A DNA stretch of 64,000 nt from Siphonodentalium dalli. Its lineage: Eukaryota; Mollusca; Scaphopoda; Gadilida; Siphonodentaliidae. The notes under the pieces were generated by a model. It searched no databases, had not been told where the DNA came from, and was given only the letters and a program-made list of their open reading frames with translations. Both the position numbers and the translations under genes were made by a program. This document shows positions 46,167 through 58,632 of this stretch, piece after piece (the stretch's first letter is position 1; each line of letters starts with the position of its first letter). The DNA lies in the NCBI GenBank assembly GCA_032622095.1, contig CP136062.1:141688351-141752350 (forward strand), read 5' to 3'.

Positions 46167-48758
46167 TCTATATCTATATGTGCTAAGGTCTGTCTGTCTG
46201 TCTGTGTTCTATAGAAATTCACAGTGGACCACCTAGATGACACAAAATGGGTCTAATAGGGGTAACTTTTTACAAGATAATGGCGACGGTTATAATTTTC
46301 TAAAGTGACGCCGTTGTTGTCAGGGGCAGAAAAGGGGGAGTGGCAGAAAAAATTATGTCGCCGATTGCCACCAAACTTATATATAATCATCCCCATAATA
46401 TGAGGAATCTAATGGTGTGGTTTAAATATGTCAAAAGTGGCACCGTTCGCATCAGGGATGCCCGGATTGGGAGAGGGGCACCAAAATTGATCAAAAAATA
46501 TTTTAGCGCCGAATTCCACCAAATTGATGCACATTCTTCTAAGATCTTCTCCATGATACAAGGAATCTTATTGTGTGATTTAAAGACGCCAAATTGGTTT
46601 CGTTGGGATGATAGATTGGGCGGGGGCGGTGGGTGGGTAATAAATCTGATAAGAATTCGTTTAGTCGCCGATTGCCACGAAACTTATACAAATTCATCCC
46701 CATTGTATGAGGTGTCTAATTGCGTGGCTTAAAGCTGTCAAAAGTGGCGTCATTCGAGTCAGGGGTGCACTGAAAGGGAGAGGGGCACCAAAATTGATAC
46801 ACAATATTTTTGGCGCCAATTTCCACCAATTTGATACACATTCTTATCCATGATATGAGGAATATAATCGTGTGATTTTAAAGACGTCATATTGGTGCTG
46901 CTTTGGTGAGAGATAGGATGGGGTGGGGTGAACACTAAATTTGATAACAAATAGTTTAGTCGCGGATTAGCACCAAACTTACAAATAATACTCGCCATGA
47001 TATCAGGAGTCTAATTGTGTGGTTTAAAGATGTCAAAAGTGGGGGCATTCGAGTCAGGGGTGCCCAGATGGCGAGAGGGACACACACATTGATAAACAAT
47101 ATGTTTAGCACCTATTTCCACCTGATTGATACATATTCTTCTCCGTGATACGAATAATCTAATCGTGTGGTTTAAATGCGCCAAATTGGTGCCGTTTTGG
47201 GTGAGAGATATGCAATGGTGGCCCTAAATTTGATACGAATTTGTATACTCGCCAATTATATTAAATTTTATATATATTCATCTCTATAATGAGTCTAAGT
47301 GTGTGGTTTAATTATATCAAAAGTGGCGCCGCTTGAATCCGAAATAGGGACGGGAGGGTCACCAACAACTTATACAAATATGTTAGTGCCAATTACCATC
47401 AAACTCATACACGTTCTTCTCAAATGATACAATGAATCAAATATTTGCGAATATCTGCCTGTGTTCTATATATAACTTTAAGGGTACAATCGAGATGGCA
47501 CCAAGGCGGTCTAACAGGGGTACCTTTTTTAATGGTGCGGGTTAAAATTTTCTAACGTGACGTTGTTGGTGTCAGGGGGGGGGGATATTTTTAGCGCAGA
47601 TTTCGACCAAATTGATATATTATTCTTCTCCGTGATACGAGGGATATAAACGTGTGATCTAAAGACGCGAAATTGGTGCCGTTTGGGTGAGAGATGGGGG
47701 GGGGGGGGGGGGTAATAACTATGATAAGAATTTGTTTACCGATTGCCACCAAACTTATATATAATCATCTCCATTATATAATGCATGCATGAATCTAATA
47801 GACGTGGTTTAAATATGACAAAAGTGGCGTGGTTCAAGTCGTGCATGAGGGGAGTTGCACCAAAGTTAATACAAATATATTTAGCGCGGATTCCACCAAA
47901 TTCATGCACGTTCTTCTCTAATTATATGATGAATTAAATCACATTTGGGGTCGTTTGGGTCATGGATGGCGAGAGGAAATTCACTAGCATTTATAAGATT
48001 GTTCAATTCGCCGATATCCAACAAAGTTATATATAGTCATCTCCCAGGCCATCTCCATGTCGTTCTAAGGAGTTTTTGGCATTCCAATTTCACAATCTCG
48101 ACAAATGGTTACCGAATTAAGTCTCTTGAACAATTATATCTTCTCAACTGTCATATTTATATGGGGATGGAAATCAGGTCATTCCTATAATGATCTAGCA
48201 GCACAGATACATAGAATAAAGCATTAAAAGTATATTTATATCAATCTATTTAAGAGATACATATATTCATTCAAACTGTGGGACCTTGAATCGTCAGAAG
48301 ATTGCATATTAGAATGGCTCATGTATATATTATAACACAATTGAGTCTGTCCCATTCAATATAGTTTCCACAAAAAAAGTTACAATTGCCTAGAGATATG
48401 GAAATGTAGAGCAGGCCTGTTCAAAAATAGTGGTCACAGTGTGCAGTCAAATATGGTTACTTCTGAGATAAAGGAAAACGCAGTCCGTAGCACATGACTT
48501 TTCAGGATCCTCCAATAGTGACATCTGACAAGGGTATATCTGCCCGATACAGAGGATTTCTTTAATTATTTAGAACAGACTCATCGCCTAACATAAACAA
48601 CTCAAAATCTCACTGTGTCTGGCACATGTAGCTGCTATAACTGCATAACATCATTTCTTTTAAACTGAAAATGATTAGCCAGTATATAGCACCAGAACAG
48701 AGGAGCGCCTGGACATATCTTTAAAACATCTGTATCTTCATGAAGATATGATAAACTA

Positions 48759-48789
<31 letters not shown>

Positions 48790-49141
48790 ACATCTCTATG
48801 TAAAACACAATTGTCGTCTTTTATTTTTTCGAACTAGTGTGTTTATGATGTTCATGTTTTGTGCTATAACGTTTGAAGTATACGCAGTTGTAAATACATA
48901 CTTCTTCATTGGTGGGACGGATTAAACGCGATAAACAAAATGATAATCGCTCCGACCTGACAAGGTGAGCAACTACTTATATTCCATGTGTAAGAATAAT
49001 GTTTTGTGATGCCATTTGGATATACAATTTATGAGAATACGTGTAACACTTTGAGAGCAAGTGTATTCTCTATTCCGACCAAAATATCCACAGAGGGTTT
49101 CACATCACTTTAACCTGGGCAACGCCGGGTAACCCTGCTAG
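46167..49141 (+). mobile_element. Helitron-like element, unit D copy
   Basis: Ends as in unit A (A|TCTATATC and CTGCTAG|T). Poly-G tracts at about 46620-46637 and 47697-47712 vary in length compared with A and B, and the ATTG run at 48762-48790 is expanded. Confidence 0.45.
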
Positions 49142-50021
49142 TTGTATATATGTTCGGTTTATGGATCGATTTTTTACATGGATTTCTCAATTCGATCTGA
49201 CGAAATACCTTCCACATGCTATCCAAATATCCAATAATTCATGCAAGAGCACATACTCGTCCCGTTATTTCCACAATCAGCTAATTAAACTGACCGGCAT
49301 TTATTCTCACTGATTAATGACAACTCAGTGGGCGTTCATACATGGCTTTGACAACTCACGGCAGTTTCAGATTGGATACGGCCATCGTTGGGCCAGGCCA
49401 AGTCCAAGTCTTCTCGTACTAAAACCAGCTAAGATATTGGGATGGCTAGATGCTGGCATTTAGTCCGAGTTCGCGCCCTATACATTCTTATGACACGAGT
49501 TAAGCGTTAAAAAAATGACCCGCTCAAATAAAACCACAATTATATGAAATAAAATATCACAATTGCGACAATAAACGGATATTTTCCGCAGAAGACATGC
49601 TATTTGATCTGAAACCCACATCAGTTGTGAATTGAAAGCGGTAATTTAATGTGACAAAAGACATTTACCGCAGTGTTTACATATTTTTTAAAGTATGCGA
49701 ACTCAGTTGACCTCGCGAACTGTGTTCGGCACGTTCCGTTGAAAATATTCCGTAGATTCTCGGCTATATATAACCACGCACATGACGACGAATTCTCCAT
49801 TGTAATCGTAATTATGTGTGTCAATAAATAAACAAGAAAACCATAGTCAGAAATGGTAACGCCACCAATATCATATTATTAGCCATAAATATAAATTATA
49901 ATACAATTATTCTAAAAGCTTTCAAATTTTATGTGGGAAATTTGCATACTTCCATATTTCAAGTTTTCCTGTTTCTCGTGTTATACATTACTTTTTTCAA
50001 ACTGTCTACTTTATTACACAA

Positions 50022-50215
50022 GCTGATGGGCCCGACTTCGTCCGGGCTGTTTCCCATCTGATTTCCGACGAAAGGGGCGATTTGACCTTCAATTGACTAT
50101 TTCGAAAGTCAAGGTGGTCAGGGTCAGGGTCACGATTTGACCCGTCCAAAACACTTCCCGGACACAAAGACCCATACGTATCAAATTACGTTGAAATCTA
50201 TGGAAAGCCGAAGAG
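50022..50215 (-). mobile_element. Helitron 3'-end fragment, reversed
   Basis: On the minus strand the stem CCCGGACGAAGTCGGG is followed by CCCATCAGCTTG|T, matching the 3' ends at 52280-52307 and 34018-34033. Upstream on that strand are TGACCCTGACC-type blocks. Only the 3' portion is present. Confidence 0.55.
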
Positions 50216-50566
50216 GACATGTTAGTTGCTAATTGCTAGATATACGACGCACGCCTTGTCTGCGCAGTTTGTTATAGCCTCCAGTATTTATTGAGCGTTA
50301 TAGCCCCACTGTTATAATTCGCCTTTAGCAGGCGTACTCTTGCCTCAGATTATTGAGATATTAGGTCACACGTAATTACATTAAATCGCATGGAAACATA
50401 GCAATTGTGTGGGCTGCTTGGCGTGAATATGTAATGAGAAATAAGGTCATACGTAATGACATTAAACTCAAGAAAACCCGCGAAAACAAAACAAAATCAC
50501 ATTTAATGTTTTAAGTTATTTCCTTCATAAAAAGAATCTTCGTGATTAACCTTAAAATAACATAAA

Positions 50567-50690
50567 CATTCGGAATACAGAACCTTTGGAATAACGAACC
50601 TTCGGATTGGTGAACCTTCGGAATAGCGAACATTCAGAGAAATTTCGGAATAGTGGACTTTCGGAATAGTGAACCTTCGGAATAGACATG
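50567..50690. repeat. Minisatellite based on GAACCTTCGGAATAGC
   Basis: Seven or so copies of a 15-17 base motif (GAACCTTCGGAATAGC and variants). A second, shorter run is at 51121-51185. A segment of about 65 bp (CAAGAAAACCCGCGAAAAC...) occurs at both 50468 and 50925 beside these runs, and ATTCATATTATATGCC blocks occur at 50706 and 50868, so the neighbourhood has been locally duplicated. Confidence 0.75.
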
Positions 50691-51427
50691 CCCCCCCCCC
50701 CCCAATATTCATATTATATGCCCAGAGTTCAAAGGTATGGGCTCATAAAATTCTAAATTAGGCCCTTAAAATATTGAACTCCAAATTGGAGCCCACACAG
50801 AACATCCCTTAAGACAACTGTACCTGTGTCATGTCCCAATGCGGGAGGGTCCATATATACCACAACATTCATATTATATGCCAAGAATTCAAAGGTATGG
50901 GCCCAAGTAATCACATTAAATCTCAAGAAAACCCGCGAAAACAAAACAAAATCACATTTAATGTTCTAAGTTAAGTTATTTCCTCCTGTATCTGTATCGG
51001 TATGCGCGCAGGATCAGTTCGGATGTGAGCGCACACTCCATAAAAAGAATCTTTGTGATAATGAACCCTCTCAAATTAGTCTCAATACTTTACAATATAG
51101 AATTAACCTAAAAATAACAAAGACCTTCGGAATAGAGAACCTTCGGAATAGCGGACCTTCGGGATAGCGAACCTTCATAATAGAACCATGTCCCCACAAT
51201 TACACCGGTGACGTAAACACACTTGCTAATCTTTGTCGTACTATCGTGACTCTATCGGTACGGTTTATACTCAAGTACGAAATAACCATAATACATTCGC
51301 CCAGTGGATTATCGATCGACCACAGAATATGAAAAACTCTACACCACTGTGTGGCGTAATAACAAGAAAACTAAGATGCATGCATCAGGTCGCCCTTGAA
51401 CTATCTACCATAGAATTGTTGTAGCTA

Positions 51428-51815
51428 TCGATTATACATTTTGGAACACCTGTCTGTATGTATGTGTGTATGTATGAATGCATGTGTGTATGTGTTATAG
51501 ACTCTAACACTGCTCGACCGATCCGACTCGGATTTGGTATTTAACGTGTCAACTTGACCTCGCTCATAGGCATGTTTCTGGACCTTGACCGATTCGACTA
51601 AAAAATTGTGTGTAGGACTACTTCGATCCCGGGAGCAATATGGACACGTCCAATTTCACGTGGGACCATGTCCTCGAACGTGCTGATATAGGCATGTTTC
51701 TGGACCAATTGAACAATAGTTTGGCCAGACGCTGTATATACTGGGTACTGTCCAGATGGAGGCGATCACAAAAAAATCCCTAAATAGCCCGAATGAAGTC
51801 GAGTACATCAGCTAG
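51428..51815 (+). mobile_element. Non-autonomous Helitron (388 bp)
   Basis: A|TCGATTATACATTTTGG at the left and ATCAGCTAG|T at the right. A GAATGAAGTCGAG remnant of the 3' stem lies before the end. No inverted repeats or target duplication, as expected for Helitrons. Confidence 0.6.
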
Positions 51816-52307
51816 TCTAATATATATTTTGGACATTTGTCTGTCTGTTTGTCTGTTAGCTATGGCCGGGAAAACTGCCGGACAGATTTGACGAAATTTG
51901 ATACCTAGGGGAAATTATTTCCAGGGAGTATTTTGGACGGGACGGACAAATCTTGATCCCGACCTGACTTTGACATCCAAAAAGATCAATTCAAGGTCAA
52001 ATCTGGTAAAACGGAAGGATTTCAACGAAATTTGATACCTACCGTTACTTTTGTCCCAGGAGTGTTTCTGATGGGTCAAATCATGACCCCGACCTGATCT
52101 TGACATTCAAAATTATCAATTCAAGGTCAAATCGGGTAAAGCCGGGCGGATTTCGACGGGTACTTTTGTCCGGGGAGTGTTTTGGACGGGTCAAATCGTG
52201 ACCCCGAAATGACCTTCACCTTTAAAATGGTCAATTCAAGGTTAAATCGCGCAATTCTCCGAAAATCAGAGGGGAACATCCCGGACGAAGTCGGGTCCAC
52301 CAGCTAC
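51816..52307 (+). mobile_element. Non-autonomous Helitron (492 bp), head to tail with the previous one
   Basis: Starts TCTAATATATATTTTGGAC with a CTGTCTGT run and GCCGGGAAAACTGCCGG, contains GACC(C/T)-rich direct repeats, and ends with the stem CCCGGACGAAGTCGGG (52280-52295), then CAGCTAC|T. The last base departs from CTRR. It joins the preceding Helitron with no spacer. Confidence 0.6.
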
Positions 52308-52309
52308 TA

Positions 52310-54115
52310 TTATATATTTCTAGATTTAGTTACAAACTAAATACCTGTATATTGTACAAAGAAATGTTTGACAAATATATCTATATCAATAATACCATAC
52401 GGGTCATTAAAATAGATACGACGAAACAAATTTTGAAGGGTGCATGTATCAGGTAAATTTTTATATTTCAAATGATAACAGGAATGCGGAAAGTTGAAGT
52501 ACCTACGTAATACTGGCTATCCGCATGAAGAGATATACATGTATATAAAAACCAAAATAGAAGATGACTGCTGGCGACAATGTTTTCCAAAAAAATTCAA
52601 AGCATTCGATAGCTCCCATCTAGTTGTCAGTCCGAAGATCAATATGAAGTTTGGTGACTATCAGATGATGATCGGACAAGGGGTGTCGTCTGTAGGATCA
52701 ACCAAATTATTTAGCCATAAAAATAGTAAAATTCAAGATCACGGCTGGCAGTGATGTTTTCACAAGGAAAGTATGAGAACAAAATATGGCTCACATCTAG
52801 CGGTGACCCAAAATATCCACATGAGAAAAAGTTCTCCAATAAAAGCTGGCTGCAGGGTGCGCCAATTGATTCAAATTTGAAATTTAGCAGGGTGTACTCA
52901 CTGTACTGCTGGTGGCTACACTCTTAGAACAAATGTGTATAAATACTACACAAAATGTGTTACAATTGATCTTAAACAAAATTGTGTAGAAATGACTTTT
53001 CGCCTCGGAGGCCAACATTACCAATTTTCGACCAAGCGCGGGTAATCTGCGGTAGCAACCTGTGACTCTCTTAAGGTAGGCTTTCGGAAGGGACGCTCGG
53101 CCGAGTTTGCCCGCCTCGACGGGTCGCCATTTTCGAGAGAGGCCGGCCGCGCGCGCGCACGCATCGCCTTATATATAGCTTGGACATCCCATCTGTGGTC
53201 AAACGAAGAAAAACACATCGACTTCGCCCTAAGCGAAGGTGTTATCGATAGCTCTTTTCGGCCATCTTTAGCCTCGGTGCCGTGGGACCCTCGGTCGAGA
53301 ACGAAACACAGGCGCCTGTTTCGCCCGCCGCGGCCTGAAATTTGATAGACTGGTGGACAAAACCACTGAATCCGTTGAATCAATATACATGTATACATGG
53401 ATTAATTTATATGCATTGTTATACACAGTACTGGTATATAAAGGTACTGAAAATAACTATATTACTAGTATACACACAATAAACCATATATCATGGCTAT
53501 GGGTTCTAATATCCGAACATGACAGCTGAGAACTTGGTGTGAATTGAAGAGTGGTGGTGTTTCAAGCATATCTAACCCTCCACGTTAGAAACATGCCATT
53601 AAATGGCATAAGTATAATCTAGCTTGAGGACAGAAGTGATCCATAAACCCCCCTTAATTCAACCAGGTCCTCGCGCGCGATGTATGGTCGATCACATGAT
53701 GATCTAGGGGGAATTAGAATTGTTGTATAAAAACAGCACTACATGTAAATATAAAATAAAATAGTGCTACATCTTATTACAGATTATTGCCAAATATAAT
53801 CAGTGACTATACAGACAGTCTGACAAAATAAAGTTTCAGTGACACTCTATCCGAATAGGGGAATAATTTCATATGTTACAGTCAATGGAGCAATTATGAA
53901 TCTGGAAAGGTGAAATTTCTAAGTAATACTAGATATCGACATGACGCGATAACATATAACGTAAATGCAATATGGCCGCTGGCGACCATTTTTTCCTATG
54001 AAATTCAAAAAATATTTGATAGCTCTTATCTGATAGATCAATATCAAGATAAATATGAAGTTTGGTGATGATCGGATGAGTGAAGTGGACTGTGGTCTGT
54101 GCTAAACGGTTTAGT
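52310..54115. repeat. Second copy of the 34040-35590 repeat segment
   Basis: Nearly the same order as 34040-35590, but missing the part matching about 34395-34555 and carrying the 52917-53337 insert. Base differences and indels between the two copies show that they separated some time ago. Confidence 0.75.
52917..53337. mobile_element. GC-rich insertion containing a 28S rRNA fragment
   Basis: Absent from the matching site at about 34795. The left ~80 bases are AT-rich (ACACTCTTAGAACAAATG... with ACACAAAATGTGT motifs). At 53031-53079 the sequence ACCAAGCGCGGGTAA...TGACTCTCTTAAGGTAG resembles the strongly conserved 28S rRNA stretch just before the R2 retrotransposon target, with several substitutions. 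After that the 28S match stops, and a 260-base GC-rich sequence follows, including CTCGGCCGAG, GCCGGCCGCGCGCGCGC and GCCCTAAGCGAAGG. The minus-strand ORF of 126 residues over it is not a gene in my view. It could be a 28S-derived SINE or an R2-type junction copy. Confidence 0.55.
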
Positions 54116-54450
54116 AATGCTTTAAAAGATTCTTACCTTAATATTTTTATGTTCACTTTATAAACTTCACTGAGTCATCTTTGTCATGTATTGAATTTGA
54201 TATCTTTTGTTAACAGTTTATAAATCATGTATGTCTCATGTTTGTTATTTTAATTTATGTGTTTATTATCATTAAATAAAGTTGCATTCCTTAAAAAGAT
54301 TCGTACCTTAATGTTTTTATGTTCACTTTATAAACTTCACTGAGTCATCTTTGTCATGTATTGAATTTGATATCTTTTGTTAACAGTTTATAAATTATGT
54401 ATGTCTCGTGTTCGTTATTATATTGTATGTGTTTATTATCATTTAAAATA
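54115..54450. repeat. ~170-bp direct tandem duplication, second locus
   Basis: Same doublet as 35590-35900, with the AATAAAGTTGCATTCC joint retained. Confidence 0.75.
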
Positions 54451-57400
54451 AATGTATTCACGTCCTCAATTATTATTTCACAAAAAAGCTCAAATACCCC
54501 AAAAACACAATAGTTTAGAGTCGCCAATTAGTTAATCCGATTACCTATAACACTAAGCACATAAGCCGCTTAATCTTTTAAATGGGACCGACCGTTTACA
54601 CTTTATAGAATGAAAGAACGAAAAGTTGAATAAAATCAACAAATTTGTGAATTTAAGAACAATTCAAACGTTAATATTGTCCATGTCATAACCCGGACAT
54701 ATGCACTATATTTCAGTCTTGTCCATTTATAAACAAAGAAGATAATGCGACATCAAGTCCGCTCACACATTTTATACACCTTTATAGTGTGTTTCAGAAC
54801 GAAAAAAAAATGAATAAAATCAACAAATTTGTAAATTTAAAAACAATTCAAACGTCGTTGTATTCCATGTCCCAGCCCGGACATATACACCAAATTTAAA
54901 TAATATTCATTGAGAAACAACGGACCAAACGCTATATAACACCCCGGTTACACCTTTTATTCCGAGTCGGACTCGGCCTCGGATACATCTTATAGTCCGT
55001 ACCGAATTGGCACACGTCGACTGGGGCGAGTTGGCCCTGGGGAGATTAGGCCGATCCGACACCTTCTATAATTTACAGTATGTACCCGTTTACGCGTAGT
55101 TTACTTTAGAAAGTTCCGCAATTAATACCGTAAATAGAGCGACTGTATTTGACAGGGATTGCCTCTGTTATTGATTATCAAGTTGCTATACATTAAAAAC
55201 AACAAATTCACATGCTCGTTCAAGCGCAGTAGTCTATTTTCCCCATGTTAAAGGACATCCACAAATACTAAATAACGCTAACCTACTGCAAATGTTCTAC
55301 ACGACAACTGTTAACATATTTGGGCTGAATTCATCTGATGCGGTATTATTCCTCAAAATAAACAACAAACCATCGTTACTTGGAAATGTAGTTTGGGCTA
55401 ACATTTACATAAATCCTCCACGTCATTTATCCGACACACACGTCAGATGAAAAACAGTCACCAGATAAACGCCCAAATTGGGCGAAATAAATACATAGAT
55501 TAAGTAAACATTGAAGATATAAATGTAATACATTAAATAAATTAACGGAATTACAACCTTCTCACAGTTTAAAACAGTGTAAACACAACGAGCATTAGAA
55601 TAATATGGGGTCTGCCATTTTGTTTGTACTGGACTGTGCGGAAGTTCTTCGTAACACTTCGGCTTTGAGTTAAAACGTAAAAAAATATAAAAACAGCGAT
55701 GTCGGTGACAATCAACCGGAATATTCTATGCGTAATTTAACATGAAAGTTAGATTAGTATACCTCATTATGACCATAAGATGTCACTCTTTCCGATGTAT
55801 ATAGCATCATGTATTGATTTGTTAGGTAAATCGAGTAAAATACACCACATATTCCCGCCACATATCCTGGGCGTAACTCGTGTCATAAGAATGTATAGGG
55901 CGCGAACTCGGACTAAATGCCAGCATCTAGCCATCCCAATATCTTAGCTGGTTTTGGTACGAGAAGACTTGGAATAGGCCAGGCCAGGCAAAGGTGTAGC
56001 TTTGTTTAATGATTTGGAGTATGTTTGGATGAATGCACATGAATGACGATCGTTGGGGGTGTGACCAATCACCCCCGTGTCGCAGTGACATTGTCCCTGA
56101 GATTGCCTGAATGACTTTGATTTTACATTAGTTTAGCATGTATTGTTTGTGCAGAACCGATTCCTAATATTCCAACGCCAATCGATCGAGAAAACGCTAT
56201 ATTTTACAAAGTTGCTTCACAATTCTTGGATAAACTGCTCGACAACTTATGAAACAGACGATGAACAAAACATGTAACAATGATTGGAACAAGCAATCAT
56301 GCAAGCTGCGCCGGTGCATCATTAAAGATCATTTACCCGTGCATTATCTTATATATGCGTACATGTAAATGTACATGTGCCTGCATGATTTAATAACATT
56401 TTGGTTTGCAACAGATTTACGCAGTTCGGAATATTTTATCGGAAGTTTGTATAGAAATACAGGTCGACAAGTTCAACTATGGGTTCAGATCAACGCGTTT
56501 TGCACGAGTGGTGCAGACACTTTTCAGACTTGGAATTTATCCAATTTGAAAACATATTTGGTTTCTGACTGATAACTCCAGATTTGGTTATTTTCTCGCA
56601 ACTAAAATTGGTACATGTGTGCTTCAAAACTGCAGGCAAATTCAACGTTTCGAATATGGGTAGGGTCCTCCGTTGATTTTGCACTAGTTCTAGCCCTTCT
56701 CAACATAATTAATCCGAGTTGATGTAATTTTTTATGAGTTTAACAAACTGGCGTATTTAGCCACGCCCAAGCGATGCTCTTGAATTCTGAACATTTAGTT
56801 CCGATAGTTACTACATGTTTTCATTTTATTATTTATTTTGTAATTAAAATATGTTGATATATTTTGCATTGCTTACTCTCTAAATTGAAGTCGTGACAAT
56901 GATAGCCTCGGACCCGTTTGTCTCTAGCATGTGACAATAAAGAGCGTTTATTTAATTATTTCTTTAAACGGTGAAAATAAAGAGCGTTCGTCTACATTAT
57001 GCGATAAACGTTGAATGCAGTTGATAAATATTTCCGACTTTGTCTGACTTTGTTAAGTCTTTCTCATGCATACGAATTATGTATAAATAAGTATTTCAGA
57101 TAATGATCGGCCCATTTTGTTAACAGGAACGCTACAAAAGCAAGACATTCCTAGATTTAGTTATTATCCCACTTGCAGGTTGGGGATATACTTGATTTGT
57201 TTGAACATATTTATTGTGACCCAAATATTACAACATCCTAAAGGAGATCGACCTATAATCGTCAGTTTTTTACGTACCGTTTAAATTTCGAAATGGCACG
57301 AGCACACTGAACGCAGTCCATAGAACTAAATATTCACAAAATCATTCCTTTACTTGGAAAACACGATATACCAACATTATAATTAGTCGAGATCGAAGTA

Positions 57401-58068
57401 GTATAAAACAGAACTTTTATGTGAGTACCCACGACCTGACGAATCAATGATGGGGGTAACATAAAGTCGGCAAGGCATACGATATTGAGTCGCCATACCC
57501 GACCTATAGTCGTCAGTATGTAAGTTAAAAAAACAAATGACATTTGAACACTGAAAAACGAAACTATGAATCGTGAACAATTATTTATTGTAGTTATGAA
57601 TCGTGATTCTGATTAACGGAAAGTCTTTTGCAGCTTCCTGGAATGCCGCGACGTATACATCTGCCACGAGAAATACGGTCATGCACAGCTGTTGCGGCCC
57701 AGTTCGTCTGCTCAGAAGTATGCAAATAACTGAATTTAATTACAAATCAGACGAGCAATGTCATGAATATCTCGTTTTATTTGTCCAGACAACGATTTGC
57801 TTCATTATTAGATAGATTCCGAGTGATATTTTAAAGAAACTGGACTTTGCGAACACCATGCGTGCCTTTAAGCTATAGTTCCAAGAAGAAACAGTGTATT
57901 TTCATTGTCGAATATCCAATAATCGCCAAAGAACATTAACAGAACATACCCACAGAGAATGTCCTTATAAAATAGTCTCTGACTTTTCTCTGACGTAACA
58001 CATCTCGCACATGAATTTAAACCTGCCACATAATTAAAGTCCACATCATCCAGTGCAGCTAGACTTGA

Positions 58069-58548
58069 TCAATCATCGTTGTGCTTTCCTTTGATGATGT
58101 TAACGAACTCAGTGTAATTGAAGTGTCCTCCGGAGATAGGTGCTTCCTTCCAGGTCCGCGCGATCTCATCTTTAGTGAAGTTATCTCCCATGTTTTGAAG
58201 CAGATCTTTGAGGTATGCTTCCGGAATTGTTCCTTTCCCTTCCTCGTCGAACATTTTGAAAGCATCAATGAGTGTGCTCTCGGAATCCGTCCCGCCGATT
58301 TTCTCCCCAAACAAGGTAAGAAACATCGTGAAGTTAAGTGGACCTGGAGCCTCTTTCAGCATCTCTTTAAGATCCTTATCGTTCGGCGTCTTTCCGAATT
58401 GCGAATATATTTCCTTCAAATCAACCAACTCGATCAATCCATCTCTATTAGAATCGATCACAGAGAAAGCCTCTTTAAGTTCCTGCATAACTTTCTGTGG
58501 GAGTTTGGTGAAGGCTCCTGAAGCGCATTGTTTCGTCTTGTCAGCCAT
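58069..58548 (-). CDS. Myosin regulatory light chain, copy 3 (159 aa, intronless)
   Basis: Identical to copy 1 except Asn to Thr in FNYNEF (FNYTEF) near the C-terminus. By eye about nine of ten base differences from copy 1 are silent. The EF-hand 1 ligands, KEAPGPLNFTMF core and NMGDNFTKDE motif are unchanged. Start MADKTK in the same context as the other copies. The promoter has TATA and a perfect CRE. Regarded as a functional gene. Confidence 0.93.
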   Translation of the reverse strand: MADKTKQCASGAFTKLPQKVMQELKEAFSVIDSNRDGLIELVDLKEIYSQFGKTPNDKDLKEMLKEAPGPLNFTMFLTLFGEKIGGTDSESTLIDAFKMFDEEGKGTIPEAYLKDLLQNMGDNFTKDEIARTWKEAPISGGHFNYTEFVNIIKGKHNDD

Positions 58549-58632
58549 TTCGATTCTTTATTTCGATATCGACAACAGAAACTATGTCAGCCAGCGAATA
58601 GTGAGGTTTGGTAATGATTTCAGAGTCCGATA

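Larger units (their letters stand above)
49829..55479. mobile_element. 5.65 kb composite insertion in unit D
   Basis: Empty sites in units A (about 6316) and B (about 23666) define it. The left border is AATAAA|CAAGAAAACCATAG and the right border is CCCAAATTGGGCG|AAATAAATAC. AAATAAA on both sides is a possible 7-bp duplication but the site is repetitive. Contents: a reversed Helitron end, a 16-17 bp minisatellite, two Helitrons in tandem, a diverged repeat segment also present at 33304-36577, a GC-rich insert with a 28S rRNA piece, and a tandem doublet. No transposase or other gene was found, so how it moved is unclear. Confidence 0.7.
49391..55985. mobile_element. Foldback element, unit D, split by insertion
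   Basis: Left arm 49391-49502, right arm 55874-55985. The arms are still about as similar as in units A and B. The interior is interrupted at 49829 by 5,651 bp, which dates the large insertion after both the foldback element and the unit duplication. Confidence 0.7.

Noticed and set aside
53018..53398. 126-residue minus-strand ORF over the GC-rich insert
   Set aside because: It lies antisense to a 28S rRNA piece and GC-rich DNA; such regions give long chance ORFs.
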